From NCBI GenBank assembly GCA_015680685.1, contig MNCI01025456.1, forward strand, positions 772,822 through 836,821: 64,000 nt of DNA, in the 5' to 3' direction. Below, piece by piece: positions 22,561-34,825 of the stretch. The position numbers and the translations under genes are program-made. The first letter of the stretch is position 1; each line of letters opens with the position of its first letter. The notes below the pieces were generated by a model. That model was not told the DNA's origin. It made no database searches and saw nothing but the letters and a program-made list of their open reading frames with translations. Source of the stretch: Gnetum montanum (lineage: Eukaryota > Streptophyta > Gnetopsida > Gnetales > Gnetaceae).

Positions 22561-23460
22561 CCATCCTAATATTATCAAAAATTACTCCAATATGATCAAA
22601 AATTACTTAGCTCTAAGCTTTCTTAGCATAGGTAGATAGTATATACAAACTCCCTATTGCTCATATTCAATATTTGTTTAAGCCATCAATCTCAAGGTTT
22701 TTTCACTTGCACTTGCTCTCTTCTTTGCACATTACATGTCAACTATAGATATAAAGCATCTTTATATCTATTTCTCAATTATGTCAATTATAAAGCAAGG
22801 TAAACAAATATGTTATTTATAATGTATTTGGTGTGTTTGGTAGCAACTCATGTTAGAGATAATGTGAATGTGTGCTCTCTTTTACTCCTCCATGATCATT
22901 TCATTTCATGTTGAGGAGAATAGCAATAGCTCATAGTCTTTGTTTTGATGTTTGAAGTCTTTTATTTGAAGGTAAGGAGTTTATAAGTATTGATGTTTTG
23001 TTTGATAAGCAAAAAAAAGAAGGTTAGGTTGAAAGCTATGCTAGAAAAGGAAAGAAAGGGCTAAGAGACTTCATGTTGGGGTCCATGCCAAAAGAGGCAA
23101 GTTCCTCAAAATAAGGTATAAATAGAGATGTACACCTCCCCATTGTAGGTTGTCAAGCTCATTGCAATTGAATGAAAGAAGCTCATCCTTCCTTCATTTT
23201 GAGTATGCATTCAAGCATTGTGTGTTTGGCTTGAGGCTCTCTTAGCTTTAACCCCTCTACTTCTTCTTGCATTTTTGCATAATGCATTCCACAAGTGAAG
23301 AGTGAATCCTTTCCATAGATTCTTCTCTCAATTTATCTCATATATAATATCTTTTCAATTCTTACATGCCTTTGCATTATCACATGTTTCTCTCATAATT
23401 TTCTCATTTTTGTGGTCTCAATTTTTAGAGTTAAATAGATGTTTTCTCATGCTAATTGGG
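22561..23460 (+). repeat. Possible solo LTR or promoter-like tract
   Basis: No coding signal. GGTATAAATAGAG at about 23115 is a good plant TATA context, followed 65 bp later by TTGAATGAAAGAAGC, a layout like the U3-R-U5 of an LTR. No second copy and no terminal TG..CA pair with duplications could be fixed, so this is a suggestion only. Confidence 0.25.
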
Positions 23461-24480
23461 CGGATTTGGCGAGGAGTGGAATGATAGTGGTGATGGCAAG
23501 GACCAAGGTACAGGAGGGCAGATGGACAAGGGGCTATTTGACTACCATGGTGATTTCGAAATGGGAACCAAGGGGAGCTCCATAGATTAGGAAGACAAGT
23601 GGATGAAGGGTGAATCGAGGGGGAATCAACAAGGATGCTATGTTGGGTGGGCTTTTTGGGCGGAAAGCTTCGACGGAGGAGGGTCGCACTACTGCTGCTA
23701 GTGGTCCTGCTACCAACTGGATCCCAAGGTTGGCGATATTAATTTCGTCTCTCATTCTGGAGGTACATTGCAGCTACAAGCGTAGGGTCCATCGCCACAT
23801 GGATTGCATATTGTGGAGTTGAGTCCTATTGGAAAGTTTGTTTCCTCTAAGGCTAGGCCGAGACTGGATCTCGTTAAGCATTGAGTCATGGCCTCATGGG
23901 GGATGAGTGATGTGCAAGTTAGGTCGCTTGCTAGGGATCTCCCGCTCTTCATCTTTCAAAGTCTAGAGAAGCAAGATTGTGTTTTGCTAGGGGACCATGG
24001 TTCTTCGGAGGCAAGGGTTTAGCCCTAACTCACTAGTAGCCTAGAACACATAGGGACCCCAATCTCTTTTTGAGGGTCCTCATTTGGATCAAGGTCTTAA
24101 GGGTGCCCTGGGAGCTTTGGACAGCTAATTTCCTAAAGAGCCTTGTGGGCTTCTTTGGTGAGTTCATCTCCTTGGACAAATTCAAGGTGTCAAAGGAACC
24201 GATAGGTTACACAAGATTTTGCATTCGGACATCATTATCCCCTAACAATCTACTATGGGAGGTCATCCTACATCTTCCATCTAGGGAGAAAAAACTACAT
24301 ATGAAATATGAGAATGTCCCCTTAGACAAATGGCCTCGATTCAAAGGGAGCCCTAGTGTTTTGTGATATCTATGGCAAGGGCAATCATGCCACCAAGGAT
24401 TGTAGAGTTCACGCCAAGGCATCTAGGCCTAAGAATAAACTGGATACATATGGTTAACAACTAGTGGGGAAAAAGGGCTA
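23461..24480 (+). pseudogene. L1 ORF1, copy C
   Basis: Leader GGAGTGGAATGATAG matches that of copy B. In broken frames the translation gives GKFVSSKARPRLDLVKH and DLPLFIFQSLEKQD (DUF4283), and near 24365-24410 the zinc knuckle CDIYGKGNHATKDC, in which the second Cys is Tyr, as in copy A. At least eight stops. Non-functional. Confidence 0.8.
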
Positions 24481-24671
24481 GGTCTCCCCAAGATCCTAAC
24501 AGAAGAGGATCAAGGCTTTACAGTTTCCACATGGTCCCGAAAGTTGGGGCAACCAATGAGACAAGAAACATTATATAAGAAGACACAACATAAGAAGACA
24601 CAACAGGATATTGATTTGGGATCTCAAGTGATCCTCAAAGGGGCTTACAAAAAGAGATCTACCAATAGACC

Positions 24672-26008
24672 ATGAAGAGCTTGTCATGGATTTGCAGGGA
24701 ACAAGGTACCCCCTACAAAAGAAGTGCCCTGAAAGAATTAGTGCAAGATGAAGGTTGTGATGTGGTGTGCCTCTAACAGACTAAAGTGCACACCATACAT
24801 TTTAACTCTCTGCATTGGCATTGGTGGTACTCTTACTTTGTGGATTGTCATGGCAAGGTAGGGGGTTGGCCACCCTCTCCCGCACACCTTTTGACATTGT
24901 TGATGAATATACCTTGACCCTTACAATGTTCCTGCCACTACAAGGAATTTGGGCCAACAGTTACAGAAGCTCCACAAAATTGCTAGGCATGCCTAGATGC
25001 TGATTGGAGACTTCAATCAATGCCTATATGCTTGGGAAAAGACTAGGGAAGGCAGTCATGAGTTTTTGCAATTTTCTTAGACTTTTGACTTGGTTGACGT
25101 AGATATCAAGGAATGCCTTTTCACATGGACCAACAGAAAAAAAGGGCCTAACCAAGTTATGTCTAGGATTGATAGGGTCGAAGTTAGTATGGAGATCATC
25201 CTTCATCATGAGATGTCTGTTACTGGCCACAAGTGATACGCATTCAATCATCGAGCTTTGATTTGTATAGTCTGCCAACCAGACAGACTTGGGTCTATTC
25301 AATTTAGATTTGAATGGTCATAGCTAACAAAACATTGGCTACATAAGTTGGTAACAAACATCTAGGGAGATTATCGCTCGCAAACTAACTTGAGGGATTT
25401 CCTAAAACACAAGTTTGCTCACCTCAAAAAGGAGATACAAAGCATGCAAGTGTTAGACAAATATTCTTTCAAAGCTTCCCGTATTGCGCTACAGCAAAGA
25501 CTGCTTGATATCCAAGCCCAATAGGAAGCTAGAGAATCACTGGAGGAAGAGGAGCACAAGATCCTAGTCACTCTGCAACAACTGTCAAAAGAAGAGCAGT
25601 CCTGGAAAGAGAGATCACGGGTCAAGTGGCTTAGGAAGGATGACAGTAATGCTTGCTTCTTTTTTGCAAATACTAAGGCTAACAATCAATCAAAAAAGAT
25701 TCAGAACCTCTTGCGGTGGGGAAATCTCCTCCACGACATACACAACATTGCCCAAGAGATGCAAAGTTATTGGTCCAAGATTTGGATGATGGGAGAATCC
25801 TCCCCTATCTATCCAAATTCAAAAGGTTGTCAAGGAAGAAGATAACCTTAGGCTCCTCGTGCCCATCACTAAGCAAAAATTATCTAATGCCATGGCCTCC
25901 TTTAAGAGTGCTAAGGCTCCAAGGCCAGATGTCTAGCCTATTGAATTCTTCCGCAAATTCTTTAACATTCTAGGGAGCAATCTCCTAGATGCCTTCAACC
26001 TCCTATTC
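24672..26008 (+). pseudogene. L1 ORF2, copy C: endonuclease to start of RT
   Basis: ATG 24672 gives MKSLSWICREQGTPYK, then ELVQDEGCDVVCL (endonuclease) and later TSINAYMLGKRLGK. The linker and RT start follow: AMASFKSAKAPRPDV, IEFFRKFFNILGSNLLDAFN (25885-26000). Homology ends at 26008, only about 20 codons before the point where copy B ends. The next base begins a minus-strand L1 piece. Confidence 0.85.
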
Positions 26009-26735
26009 ATGTTGCCAAATCTCAGCCTCCCACCATGCTTGTTTCTCCACTCTCACCCTCGCCTCAACCTTGGTGGTGACACTACGGAGGTCAACCTCAA
26101 ACTTACCTTACAACTCAAGGTGGATTTGATCCTCAACCATTTGAAGCTGCACCTTGAAGCTTGGTTACTGTCTAATAGCAGAGCCCTGCCAATCAGAGAT
26201 CTCTACAACCCCTATGGACCCCTCCCACTCCTCCACAACAGCCTACACAAAGGAGGATGACTCTCCCTCCTGTGTCGACCTCTACCTTGCAACCGAGGAG
26301 GAAGGCTCCACCAATGGTAACACCCACAATTGTGCAGCCCTCCATAGGGCTAGAATCAAGCCCAAGTGGCATCCCCTTCTCCCCTAATAAAGAGAGGCCA
26401 AGAAAAAATTTTGTAAGTTCACTAGTCACCCTAGCTACATGCAGCGAAGAAAAGCGAAGTGTGCACCTTGCAGCTTCCACATGTTACCAAATTGAACGAA
26501 AAATCTTTCCACAAGCTCTACGGCCTCCTACCACAGTAGAGGAAGAGCCAACTTGGGGACCTTGCCACTCCCAATTTTTGGAACCAGCCCAACAAAGAAA
26601 CCTCTGGCATCTTGGAGCCCCTCCTCGTGGGCAACACAATCTCCCCCACAACTAGGAGACACAAGTACTCAGCATGGTCGTTTTAGTAAGTTAATTGTTG
26701 ACATCACAGAAAGTCATGATGTCCACCCCCCTCCC

Positions 26736-26796
26736 NNNNNNNNNNNNNNNNNNNNNNNNNNNNNNNNNNNNNNNNNNNNNNNNNNNNNNNNNNNNN
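26736..26796. other. Assembly gap (61 N)
   Basis: Run of N flanked by C-rich sequence on both sides (CCCCCCTCCC and CCCCCCCTCC), so the gap probably hides a homopolymer or simple repeat inside L1 copy F. Confidence 1.
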
Positions 26797-27567
26797 CCCC
26801 CCCTCCATCACATATAGAACAATGCATCCAAGAGGTCTGAGTCACCAATGAGAAGGGGAAGGTTGCCCCATTCCATCTACACCACCATGCTCCACATCAC
26901 CTGGTTACCCCTGAAACACTCACAATCCAGCTCAAAGGTTGGGGTAACACTCATTGCCGTTGTAGCTTCCTTCCAAAGCTTGTGAGCACGCAAGGCAATT
27001 CATTTTGGTGACCTAAGTAGGGAGACCTAGAATATCCGATCATTCCTCGCCCATTAGAGAGCCCAAAGCACCAGTTGGAGAGTCCCCGCACAGTGGTTGT
27101 GTACATAAAATACCTACAGTTGTCCAAATTGCTTTAGTGAAGGGGCACAAGAATGCAAAGTTCTATACTATTTCTATGTCATCATGGTAGAAGGAACAGT
27201 TGTCATTAATTGGGAGGCTACATTCCTGGAGCAAGGCCCAAACCAAGAGGGCTCCTTGAATAATAAGCCATAGGAAGCATTTAATTTTTTTCAGCTAGTC
27301 AACCCTTCCAAACACTCTTCCATCCTTGGGCCATAGGGTATTTATATTTCATCATTTCCTATGATGGCACCCCTAGGAACCCCATCTATATCAATTTTTG
27401 AGCATACGATCAAAGATTTTCCTACAGGTGGGAGTCCTATGCAATAACATCTCACAGGTGATATTTTCTTCGAAGTATAGCCACCCAATGTGCCCCAGCA
27501 TCATCCTGCAAAAAATAGTTAAGAAGAAATTGTTATTCCATTAGGATAATATCCTCAAAACCCATCA

Positions 27568-27593
27568 CCCCCCCCCCCCCCCCCCCCCCCCCC
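27568..27593. repeat. 26-bp C homopolymer
   Basis: Uninterrupted C run (G run on the L1 coding strand). Length may be an assembly artefact. Confidence 0.9.
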
Positions 27594-28576
27594 GAGCTTT
27601 TTGGGTGCACCACCTTTTCCCAACAATCAAGGTGCATTCAGTCACCTCCCTTTCCACCCAACCATATGAAGTTTCAGATGATTTGGTCAACTTTCATAAT
27701 GATCCCTTTTGGGGGTATTGCTCCTAAAGCAATGAGTTTGCCCATGGCAGAAAAAACCAAAGAGGCCAACAACATCTGCCCTTTTCTTATAAGGAAGCAG
27801 GATGTGCAGTGTTACACCTAGGTTTGGATCTTCTGGATTAGACGAGACCAAGTCACCTTTTGGTTCCATGCAAATATAGGCACCCCAAGTATGAGTTTTG
27901 AAGAGACCCCTATAAAATTCCCAGCATGCAACATATTTTTCCTTTAACTACCATGTCTATACAAAAAAAGTATGCAGCAAATTTATCCTAGTTAATGGTA
28001 AGGCCAATCTCACAAGACATTCTTTGTAGGGCTCTGGCCATGGCCTCTACCTACAGCACTGCTACCCTAGTGACCAATATCGTATCATCTGCATGGCATT
28101 CAGCGATATAAGTGATCCCCTCAATGTTCAGTCTGTGGACTCCTTCTACCTTGTAGTCTAAGTTCATAGTGTCCATGGCTATGATGAACATGTACAATGA
28201 GGGGAATCCCATTGTTGCAATCCCCTACACAGGCAAAAAAACCCCCACAACCGACTATTAATGTTAAAGGAGTATGACCTAGAAGCTTGAAAGTTTACAC
28301 ATAGATTCACGAACCTTGGGTGGAGCCCTTTTTGTATCATAATGTCCTTTAGTGATCCCCAATAAACCATATCATAAGCCTTAGCTATGTCCAATTTGAT
28401 GCACATACCTAAGAATTTTTCTTTTTGTACAGAGTGCATGATCTCCTATAGCAACAATATCTAATCCTAGATATACCTGCCCTTAACAAAACCAGCTAGT
28501 TGGATACCCACCAAGGACAGCATCAACAGTTGTAGCCTCATGACAAGGGTCTTTGTAAATAATCTAAGCAACTTTC

Positions 28577-28787
28577 ATGTTTTATCATGTTTCCATGTTG
28601 GGGTTTCACTCCAACTTGCCCAATCTAATGTATAAAGCTCCACAACTTTGTGTTGAGCAAAATTCAAGCAATGAAATTTTGGATTTCATGTGTGATTATG
28701 TTTCTAAGTTGGGAATTCACTCCAACTTGGCCAATTTGATGTATGAAGCTCCGCAACTTTGTGTTAAGCACAATTCAAGCTAGGAAT
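28577..28787. repeat. Tandem duplication of about 105 bp
   Basis: Two diverged units (about 28577-28683 and 28684-28787) share CACTCCAACTTG and AAGCTCC[A/G]CAACTTTGTGTT. They keep one open frame (68 codons), with FHSNLPNLMYKAPQLCVEQN repeated as IHSNLANLMYEAPQLCVKHN. The open frame could be chance, since the unit is a multiple of three. Confidence 0.8.
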
Positions 28788-28789
28788 GC

Positions 28790-29760
28790 TTGATTTGCTC
28801 GCAAACCTGAAGAATTCTGTGTTGTTTTCATAATCAACAACAGATTCCCCCTAAGTTTGAAAAATTTTCTCTAAATTCTTTGTTGTTTCATGTCCTTTCA
28901 TGTTTCAAGGGCTTCAAGCTCATGTTGATGTATGTTTTTCTTCAAATTGATGCATTAGACAAATAAATCCCAAGACCACTTAGCCTTCAATTGGAATTGA
29001 ATCTTGTACATCTAAGAAATTGGTTATTGTTTTCATGTGTTTTCATCTCATCACTAGCAGGACGTGACCCTATTGCAACTAAGCATTAATCACACTTCAA
29101 AAACAAAGGCAAAAAACCAATATCCAAGAGGCTAGGATCAACTTGCATCTAAGTCACAGCCAAATCAAGGCTTGCACCCCACTCATACTGCTCTTGGGAG
29201 GTTAATTTCTCTAGCATTATGACTTGTTACTAGTCATGCCTCAATTGCATACAACACAATGCACGGTCTACTAGTGGCCCTTTATTTCAAGCTTTCTAGA
29301 GACCACAACCCATGATCAAATCGCAATCTTCCTACCACTAGTCTTATCCAAATCACCTGAAGGGGTTTACTGGCAAAAAGGTTATCTATTAGTACATACA
29401 GTGAGCTTCTAGCAAGTCCAAAAGAAAATTACTTAGGCAACAATGGGGAATTTTCTGCAATGGGTGAAAGCTTGACAAAGCAATGCCGCATGAAGCAACT
29501 ATAGTGTCTCTTGCCTTTTTGTTGGTAGTACGCAGTTACAGCGCTTTTACTTGCAACCCCAATTAAGAATAAATATAAAGAAAGAAAAATGGTAATTAAG
29601 AATTAGAAACTAGTTTTGACCAATGATAATAAATCTAGAGAACAAAAACTATTATGGCTTCATATTATAAAAATAAATAACTCTCAAAAGGCAATTTAAG
29701 TCCAAAAAACATGGAAACTACCTTATTTAAAAAAACGTTAACACATGGGAAGGGAAACAA
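28790..29760. other. Intronic tract, nothing recognised
   Basis: AT-rich sequence without long ORFs, known motifs or obvious repeats. Confidence 0.4.
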
Positions 29761-29767
29761 CCAATGA

Positions 29768-29945
29768 TAGGTGGCTCCAATGGTTAGTTCATTATCTTGT
29801 TAGGTAAGAGGTTGTGAATTCAAGTCATACTTGAAGCATCATTATATCCTTCTATACTTCTTTTAATGTATCATGTTGGCTATATGTCTTGGGTTGTACC
29901 TGTAGTCCAATTACTTTAGGCTTTGATCCTCCATGCACCACCTCT
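29768..29945 (+). mobile_element. tRNA-derived SINE, copy 1
   Basis: GGTGGCTCCAATGGTTAG resembles Pol III box A, and GAGGTTGTGAATTCAAGTC box B 30-40 bp on. The body ends in a conserved tail, ATGTTGGCTATATGTCTT then TGTACCTGTAGTCCAATTA. Copies at 37437, 51345-51460 and 51525-51690 share the body and tail. Confidence 0.6.
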
Positions 29946-30105
29946 ACCCCCAAACCCAAAAAAAACCAATGGAAAAGAAAACAAACTTGTGATAGAAAAG
30001 AAATAAATGTATTCATCAAAGGAGAAGAACACTATGAGTACTAATGCAACATTTAAACTTGAAAAAGAGGAAATTTTGCAGCAAACTAATTCTTGGATCG
30101 GTTAC

Positions 30106-31125
30106 TGTTGATAGATCCATGTTTCAATATTCTAAACCTTGCAAAATGGAGATTGTCTATACTTGTATGTATTAGATTGCATTTTGCAAAATTTAATCAT
30201 AAATGGAAGAAGATCGAATTGATACTGAGTTGAGTGAAGAATTTTTCCAATGTTCAGGAGATAGTGTACACAATATTGACTATGGACAATAGACATCTAT
30301 CCTCTTGGCAAGATGTCTAGATGTCTACTCTACCAAGTAGACATCCTTCCAGCAAGTTACAGTTTGACAAAAGACATCTACAATAGCAAGAAGATGTTTA
30401 TTTCACACAATAGATGTCTTTCTTGAAATTGGGTACTTGAACAGTAGACGTCTACTCTCAGAAGAAGACGTCTAACTTAAAACTCTAGATGCATAGGAAG
30501 ACATCTACTCTCCTAAATAGATGCCTTTCTCAAATGCTTTCCATCCCAAACATAGACATCTTTGACCACATTAGACAACTCAAACAACCATTGGCGAGGG
30601 TTGTAACGGTCATGTTTTGATAAAGTTGTTAAGAAATTGAAGTTAGAAGCCCAAGGCAATTCAAACAATGCAAAAAATGAACATCAAGCTCATTGGAAAA
30701 CAAAGCTACGAAGTGAAACCTCATCTCCATTCTCTAATGTATGTTTTAACAATCTTCTTCTATGTACCTGTCACAAGGAATCTAAAGTGAGTTTACTATT
30801 TCCTTGATTTATTTCTACCTTCTTTTTTCCCTAAGGGATTGTGTGGATCTCGAAAGAGAGATCACACTTATGTGTTGAGGTTGGGGTAAAACCGCATGCT
30901 TGGACCTACAAGTCAATTGTATTGAAGGATTGTAATGGTTATGATGCCCTTGAAACCACATTTTGAAAGCAACATGTCCAAAGGTGTCCACAATACTACT
31001 ATTTGGGTGTGGACTACCCAAGTTGGAGAACTAGATTGTGTGGATGCATTTGTTTCCATCAAATCTCATATTTGATTGTTTCTAAGGTGGAACTTATTCA
31101 CCTCCCTCTAAGTTCTCAATTACCA
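30106..31125 (+). repeat. Copia-2 5' LTR
   Basis: Starts TGTTGATAGATCC and ends AATTACCA. Contains a cluster of the 8-mer AGACATCT and its reverse complement AGATGTCT (at least seven exact copies between 30290 and 30560). Confidence 0.85.
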
Positions 31126-31127
31126 AA

Positions 31128-31140
31128 TGATATCAAAGCC
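31128..31140 (+). other. Copia-2 primer binding site
   Basis: TGATATCAAAGCC, two bases after the LTR; decayed initiator-Met tRNA site. Confidence 0.8.
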
Positions 31141-31179
31141 TTGGTACTCTTGTATCGAGTGTAACAGCTTGGAATGATC

Positions 31180-31695
31180 ATGGAGAGACCATCATACAAG
31201 AAGACACCTTTATTTGATGAAACTAACGTTACATACTAGAAGGCTCTTATGCAAGGCTTCTTCAAATCCATGGAGTTTGAAGTTTGGCAATCCATCTTGG
31301 ACAAATACACACCTCCAACCAAAAATACAACAATTGTTGCTATAGGCACCATCAAAACCCTCAAGCCAAGAAGTAAGTGGACTAATGATGGAAAAAATAG
31401 TTTCATGTTTGACTCTAAGGCTAGGAATTGTTTATATTGTGCTCTTAGGAAAACAAAAATCAATAGAATAGTTGGATGTAAGTCTACAAAAGAGATTTGG
31501 AACACACTTGAGGCTACCTATGACAAAAGCTTAATTGTAAAGCAATCCAATCAATCCTTCAAAATAAATTTGAAAATGTGAAGATGAACAATGGATATAG
31601 AATAAAAGACTACTTCGCTAGAGTCAATGACATCATCATTGCCATTCAAGCAATAAGGGAAGATCTTCCAAAAAGCAAAGTTGTACTAGTTGAAG
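31180..31695 (+). pseudogene. Copia-2 gag (N-terminal part)
   Basis: MERPSYKKTPLFDETNVTY opens at 31180. After a stop come MQGFFKSMEFEVWQSILDKY, LYCALRKTKINRI and KEIWNTLEATYDKS, the DUF4219/UBN2-type gag of plant Copia elements. A one-base frameshift lies near 31578, then YRIKDYFARVNDIIIAI. It is cut at about 31690 by an internal deletion that brings RNase H next to gag in the same frame. Confidence 0.85.
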
Positions 31696-32153
31696 CTGTA
31701 AATTGGGCAGGATGCATTAATGACCACAAAAGTACAAGTGGAAGTTGCTTCTTCCTTAGGAGGTATCTAGTCTCATGGAGTAGCAAAAAGCAAAACTCCA
31801 CAGCCCCTTCAATAGCTGAAGCCAAATACATCTTAGCTGAAAGTTGTTGTGCCCACGTCCTATGAATGAGAGAGGCCCTAAATGAACTTGGAATTCAAGC
31901 ATCTTACATAGCCATTTATTGCGACAATAGTAGTGTCATTAACATGACAAAGAACCTCATTCAACATTCAAGGACAAAGCACATAGAAATAAGGCATCAC
32001 TTCATCAAAGAGCATGTCTAGCTTGGAAGCATTCATCTAGAATATATATCGGGACCAAAGCTCAATGCCGATGTCTTCACCAAACCACTTGATGAGAGGA
32101 GACTCAACATGTTATGCAAAGACATGGAGATAGGACCTTCTCCTATCAGGTAA
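31696..32153 (+). pseudogene. Copia-2 RNase H, fused to gag by deletion
   Basis: NWAGCINDHKSTSGSCFFLR, IAEAKYILAESCCAHVL, YCDNSSVINMTKNLIQHS, RTKHIEIRHHFIKEHV and ADVFTKPLDERRLNML give a complete Copia RNase H signature with a final stop at 32151-32153. Internal stops at 31863 and 32021. Protease, integrase and RT, about 2.7 kb in an intact element, are missing between it and gag. Confidence 0.9.
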
Positions 32154-32324
32154 GTAAGATATGTTGCACAACTCTCCTTGGTAGATTAGGTTAGAATAGC
32201 TTAGATTAGGTTTAGTTAGAAGCAATTTAATATTCACAATCAAAGCAACTAAGAGAATGAAGTATTCTTGCTCCCATGAACACTCCATTTCAATCCTTAG
32301 GCCTCATCCCATTTTTCCTAGAAG

Positions 32325-32710
32325 CCTCAAGACATCTATTCTTGCTTACAAGTCATCCACCATATCTATTAGATGTCCGTTGCATTTTTATAAGTCTCTA
32401 ACAAGTTGTCTACCATCTCCATTAGACATCTACTTGAGCCTAATTAGATGTCTACTCTGATTTTTCCCAATTTTGAAAAAGATGCCTACTCTAGGAAGAA
32501 AAGACATCTATTTTGCACTTTCCTAGTCTCAGGAAAGACATCTATTCCATCTAATAGATGTCTACTCTACATTAAATCCAAAACCCTAAAGCACAAGTAC
32601 TTAAAGTTTGGCAACTTATTGACTCAATTCCACATCTCATTGTGGGTATAGTTGACTATAGTTGAGGAGCATTGTAGACATCTACCCTAAAGGTAGCTTG
32701 TAGACATCTC
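32325..32710 (+). repeat. Internal AGACATCT/AGATGTCT cluster of Copia-2
   Basis: At least eight exact copies of the 8-mer or its reverse complement, the same motif that fills both LTRs, here between RNase H and the downstream ORF. Confidence 0.8.
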
Positions 32711-32725
32711 TAGTTGATAAGATAA

Positions 32726-33950
32726 GTGAGAACCATGGCACACATAAAGGAAGCTAATCCCCACTGTCACTCCTCCAAGCACCACAATTCAAAGGGCATG
32801 TCTAGACAACTTGAAGCAAGAGGATGTTGGTACTTCAAATCCACCAATGCTAAGTACCAATATGACAATCACAAGGGAGTGTCCATTATCTATGAGCAAA
32901 GTCTCGACTTCTACAAGGAGCATCAAGGTCAATTGCTTCAGTATTTTGAAACCCTTAATTGGATGACATTCCTTTATTTAAGCCTAGGGTTACCAAAGGT
33001 AATGATTAGGGAATTCTTTTGCAACATTATGATCACCAATAGAGCTATTAGAGCCTTCTCCACCATGGTGGGTGGAGAATTAATTCATGTTACTCCCTTT
33101 GTTGTGAATGATTTGTTGGGTATCAAGAATGACAGGGTCATTCACTTGTGGCTTACTTCTTTTGACGGTATTTTCAATAATGATGCTATTTTGGTGACAT
33201 GTAATGAATTTTGTGCTGCTCTATTTGGCAAATTAGTCTCCTTGAGCATTAATAAGTTGTCTAGGTCCAAGATGTCTTCACTCTTTCACTAATTATGTTG
33301 TATAATGTTATCATTCATAGTGGCAACAATGATTATCTTCTCCCACAATGATTATCTTCTCCCACTGTAGGCCTTCATTGTTTATTGCATACTAATAGGA
33401 CAAAAGATTGATTTGGGCTTTATTTGGTGTCATGATATGCTTGACATGTTCTCTTGTGAAAGATCCTATGGACATCCTTTTCTAATCAGCCTAATTGTCT
33501 ATCGTGCTAATGTGCCCATACATAATCTGCACATCATCAAGGGCATGAGGAGCTTGGCTTTGTATTCTAAGAAGAGGGATGTTGTACATGTTGTTCCTTT
33601 AGGACCTTCTACCTTTCAAATCCCACCTTCTCAGACATTTCCATCAAAGCTTCCTTGCCCCAAATTAGTTGGGGCACAAATGAACTCATCAATTGCCAAG
33701 GCAATTGGGAAGATTAGGAGGAACACATCACGAGTGTCTAGACATTAGGATTGCTTGGAAATGCAATTTGAATTGGCCAGCTTTCCTTCCATTCCTAAGG
33801 AGACCATATCAGACATTAAGGTCATAAGGACTCATCAATGGTCTAAGTGGGATGATGATGAGGACCATGAGGATCCAGTTGTTATTGTTGGGCCTTCTAG
33901 AGCATATGAATCCAACAATAACAATGACTATCAAGAGTTAGTGGGACATT
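32726..33950 (+). pseudogene. Copia-2 downstream ORF with plant transposon-protein domain (Transposase_32-like)
   Basis: The first frame (32726-33292, 188 codons) holds LNWMTFLYLSLGLPKVMIRE, FFCNIMITN, VGGELIHVTPFVVNDLLGIK, the pattern of the putative plant transposon protein domain (PF20167: loop, V-R-E-F-Y-A-N, then x-x-x-I-x-x-LLGI). After a frame break it continues at 33413 (SLIVYRANVPIHNLHIIKGM, 111 codons) and 33755 (acidic DDDEDHEDP). It stands where some Copia elements carry a third or env-like ORF. Its role is unknown. No signal peptide or membrane segment is evident. Domain identification is from memory of the pattern. Confidence 0.6.
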
Positions 33951-34370
33951 AGGCACATGCTCAGGGGAAGCATGTTATCAGAGGTGAGGAGCAACCAATG
34001 CCACATTCCCATGAGGTACCTAGATTTCCTATGTCATATGTGTAGAGGGAGTCTTCTGGGAGATCCCCCAACTAGGTTCATTCAAAGGAGATACCTTATT
34101 CATTTGAGCAGTAGGCTATAGAGAGCATTTTCAAGGTCTTGCTTCAATATGCTCTATCCATTCTAGCAACCCCAAAGATATATCAACATCGTAGCACTCC
34201 TTCCCACTCTCATGGCATCATTTCCTCCAAGATTGTTCAATCTTCGGGCAGTCCACCTACCCACCTAGATTCAAGTGAAGCTCAAACCTCATTGTGCTAT
34301 TGTCACACCTATTCAAGAGCCTAAGGTTCATGTTGATGATGTTGTTGAGCATGTCTCTCGATGCAGCACC

Positions 34371-34396
34371 AACAATGATGATGATGATGATGATGA
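34371..34396. repeat. (GAT)n microsatellite
   Basis: About eight GAT units at the end of the acidic tail of the Copia-2 ORF; in the other frame it gives a spurious poly-Met. Confidence 0.9.
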
Positions 34397-34825
34397 GACA
34401 TATTGGCCTAATGATGATGCTCATGGATCAAATGATGCAACTAATAAGGCAAATGATTGATAGGTTCTTTGATAATGTTCAAAAAAGAAGAGATCCTACC
34501 TTTTAAACCCTTGTCGAATGTAATATGGATATGTGAAGTGATGCTAATGTGACTTTTTATTACCTATGCCTATACCTACCTAGCCCACTTTAGTCTATTT
34601 TACTTTTATGCCTATGCTACTTAGATTAAATTGATACATCATATATCATATACATTTATTTTTTGAGATGGATATGGAGTTCATGCACATGTGTACATAT
34701 TGATATGCTTATCTTCTATTAATGCTTTGATTTCATGCATATAGTATTTATCCTGGAACTCTTGTATTTTGTGCCTTCATGCTTACCCATTTTCAAATTT
34801 TGGATGTCATCAAAAATGGAAAGAT

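Larger units (their letters stand above)
26009..28572 (-). pseudogene. L1 ORF2 3' half in reverse, copy F (RT, zinc finger, C-terminal extension)
   Basis: Minus strand from the right: LLRLFTKTLVMRLQLLM (start at about 28572), then MHSVQKEKFLGMCIKLDIAK and AYDMVYWGSLKDIMIQKGLH (RT, 28440-28330), GLQQWDSPH, then ADVVGLFGFFCHGQTHCFRS (27785-27720). The zinc-finger region is decayed (FAFLCPFTKAIW near 27150-27115). The C-terminal extension is unusually readable: FFVGLVPKIGSGKVPKLALP, EAVELVERFFVQFGNMWKLQ, GAHFAFLRCM, CHLGLILALWRAAQL, and the start of the coiled coil, VEARVRVEKQAWWEAEIW. It stops at 26009 inside the coiled coil, against copy C. Confidence 0.8.

Noticed and set aside
34294-34506. 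70-codon ORF with a poly-Met run
   Set aside because: Out-of-frame reading of a (GAT)n repeat.
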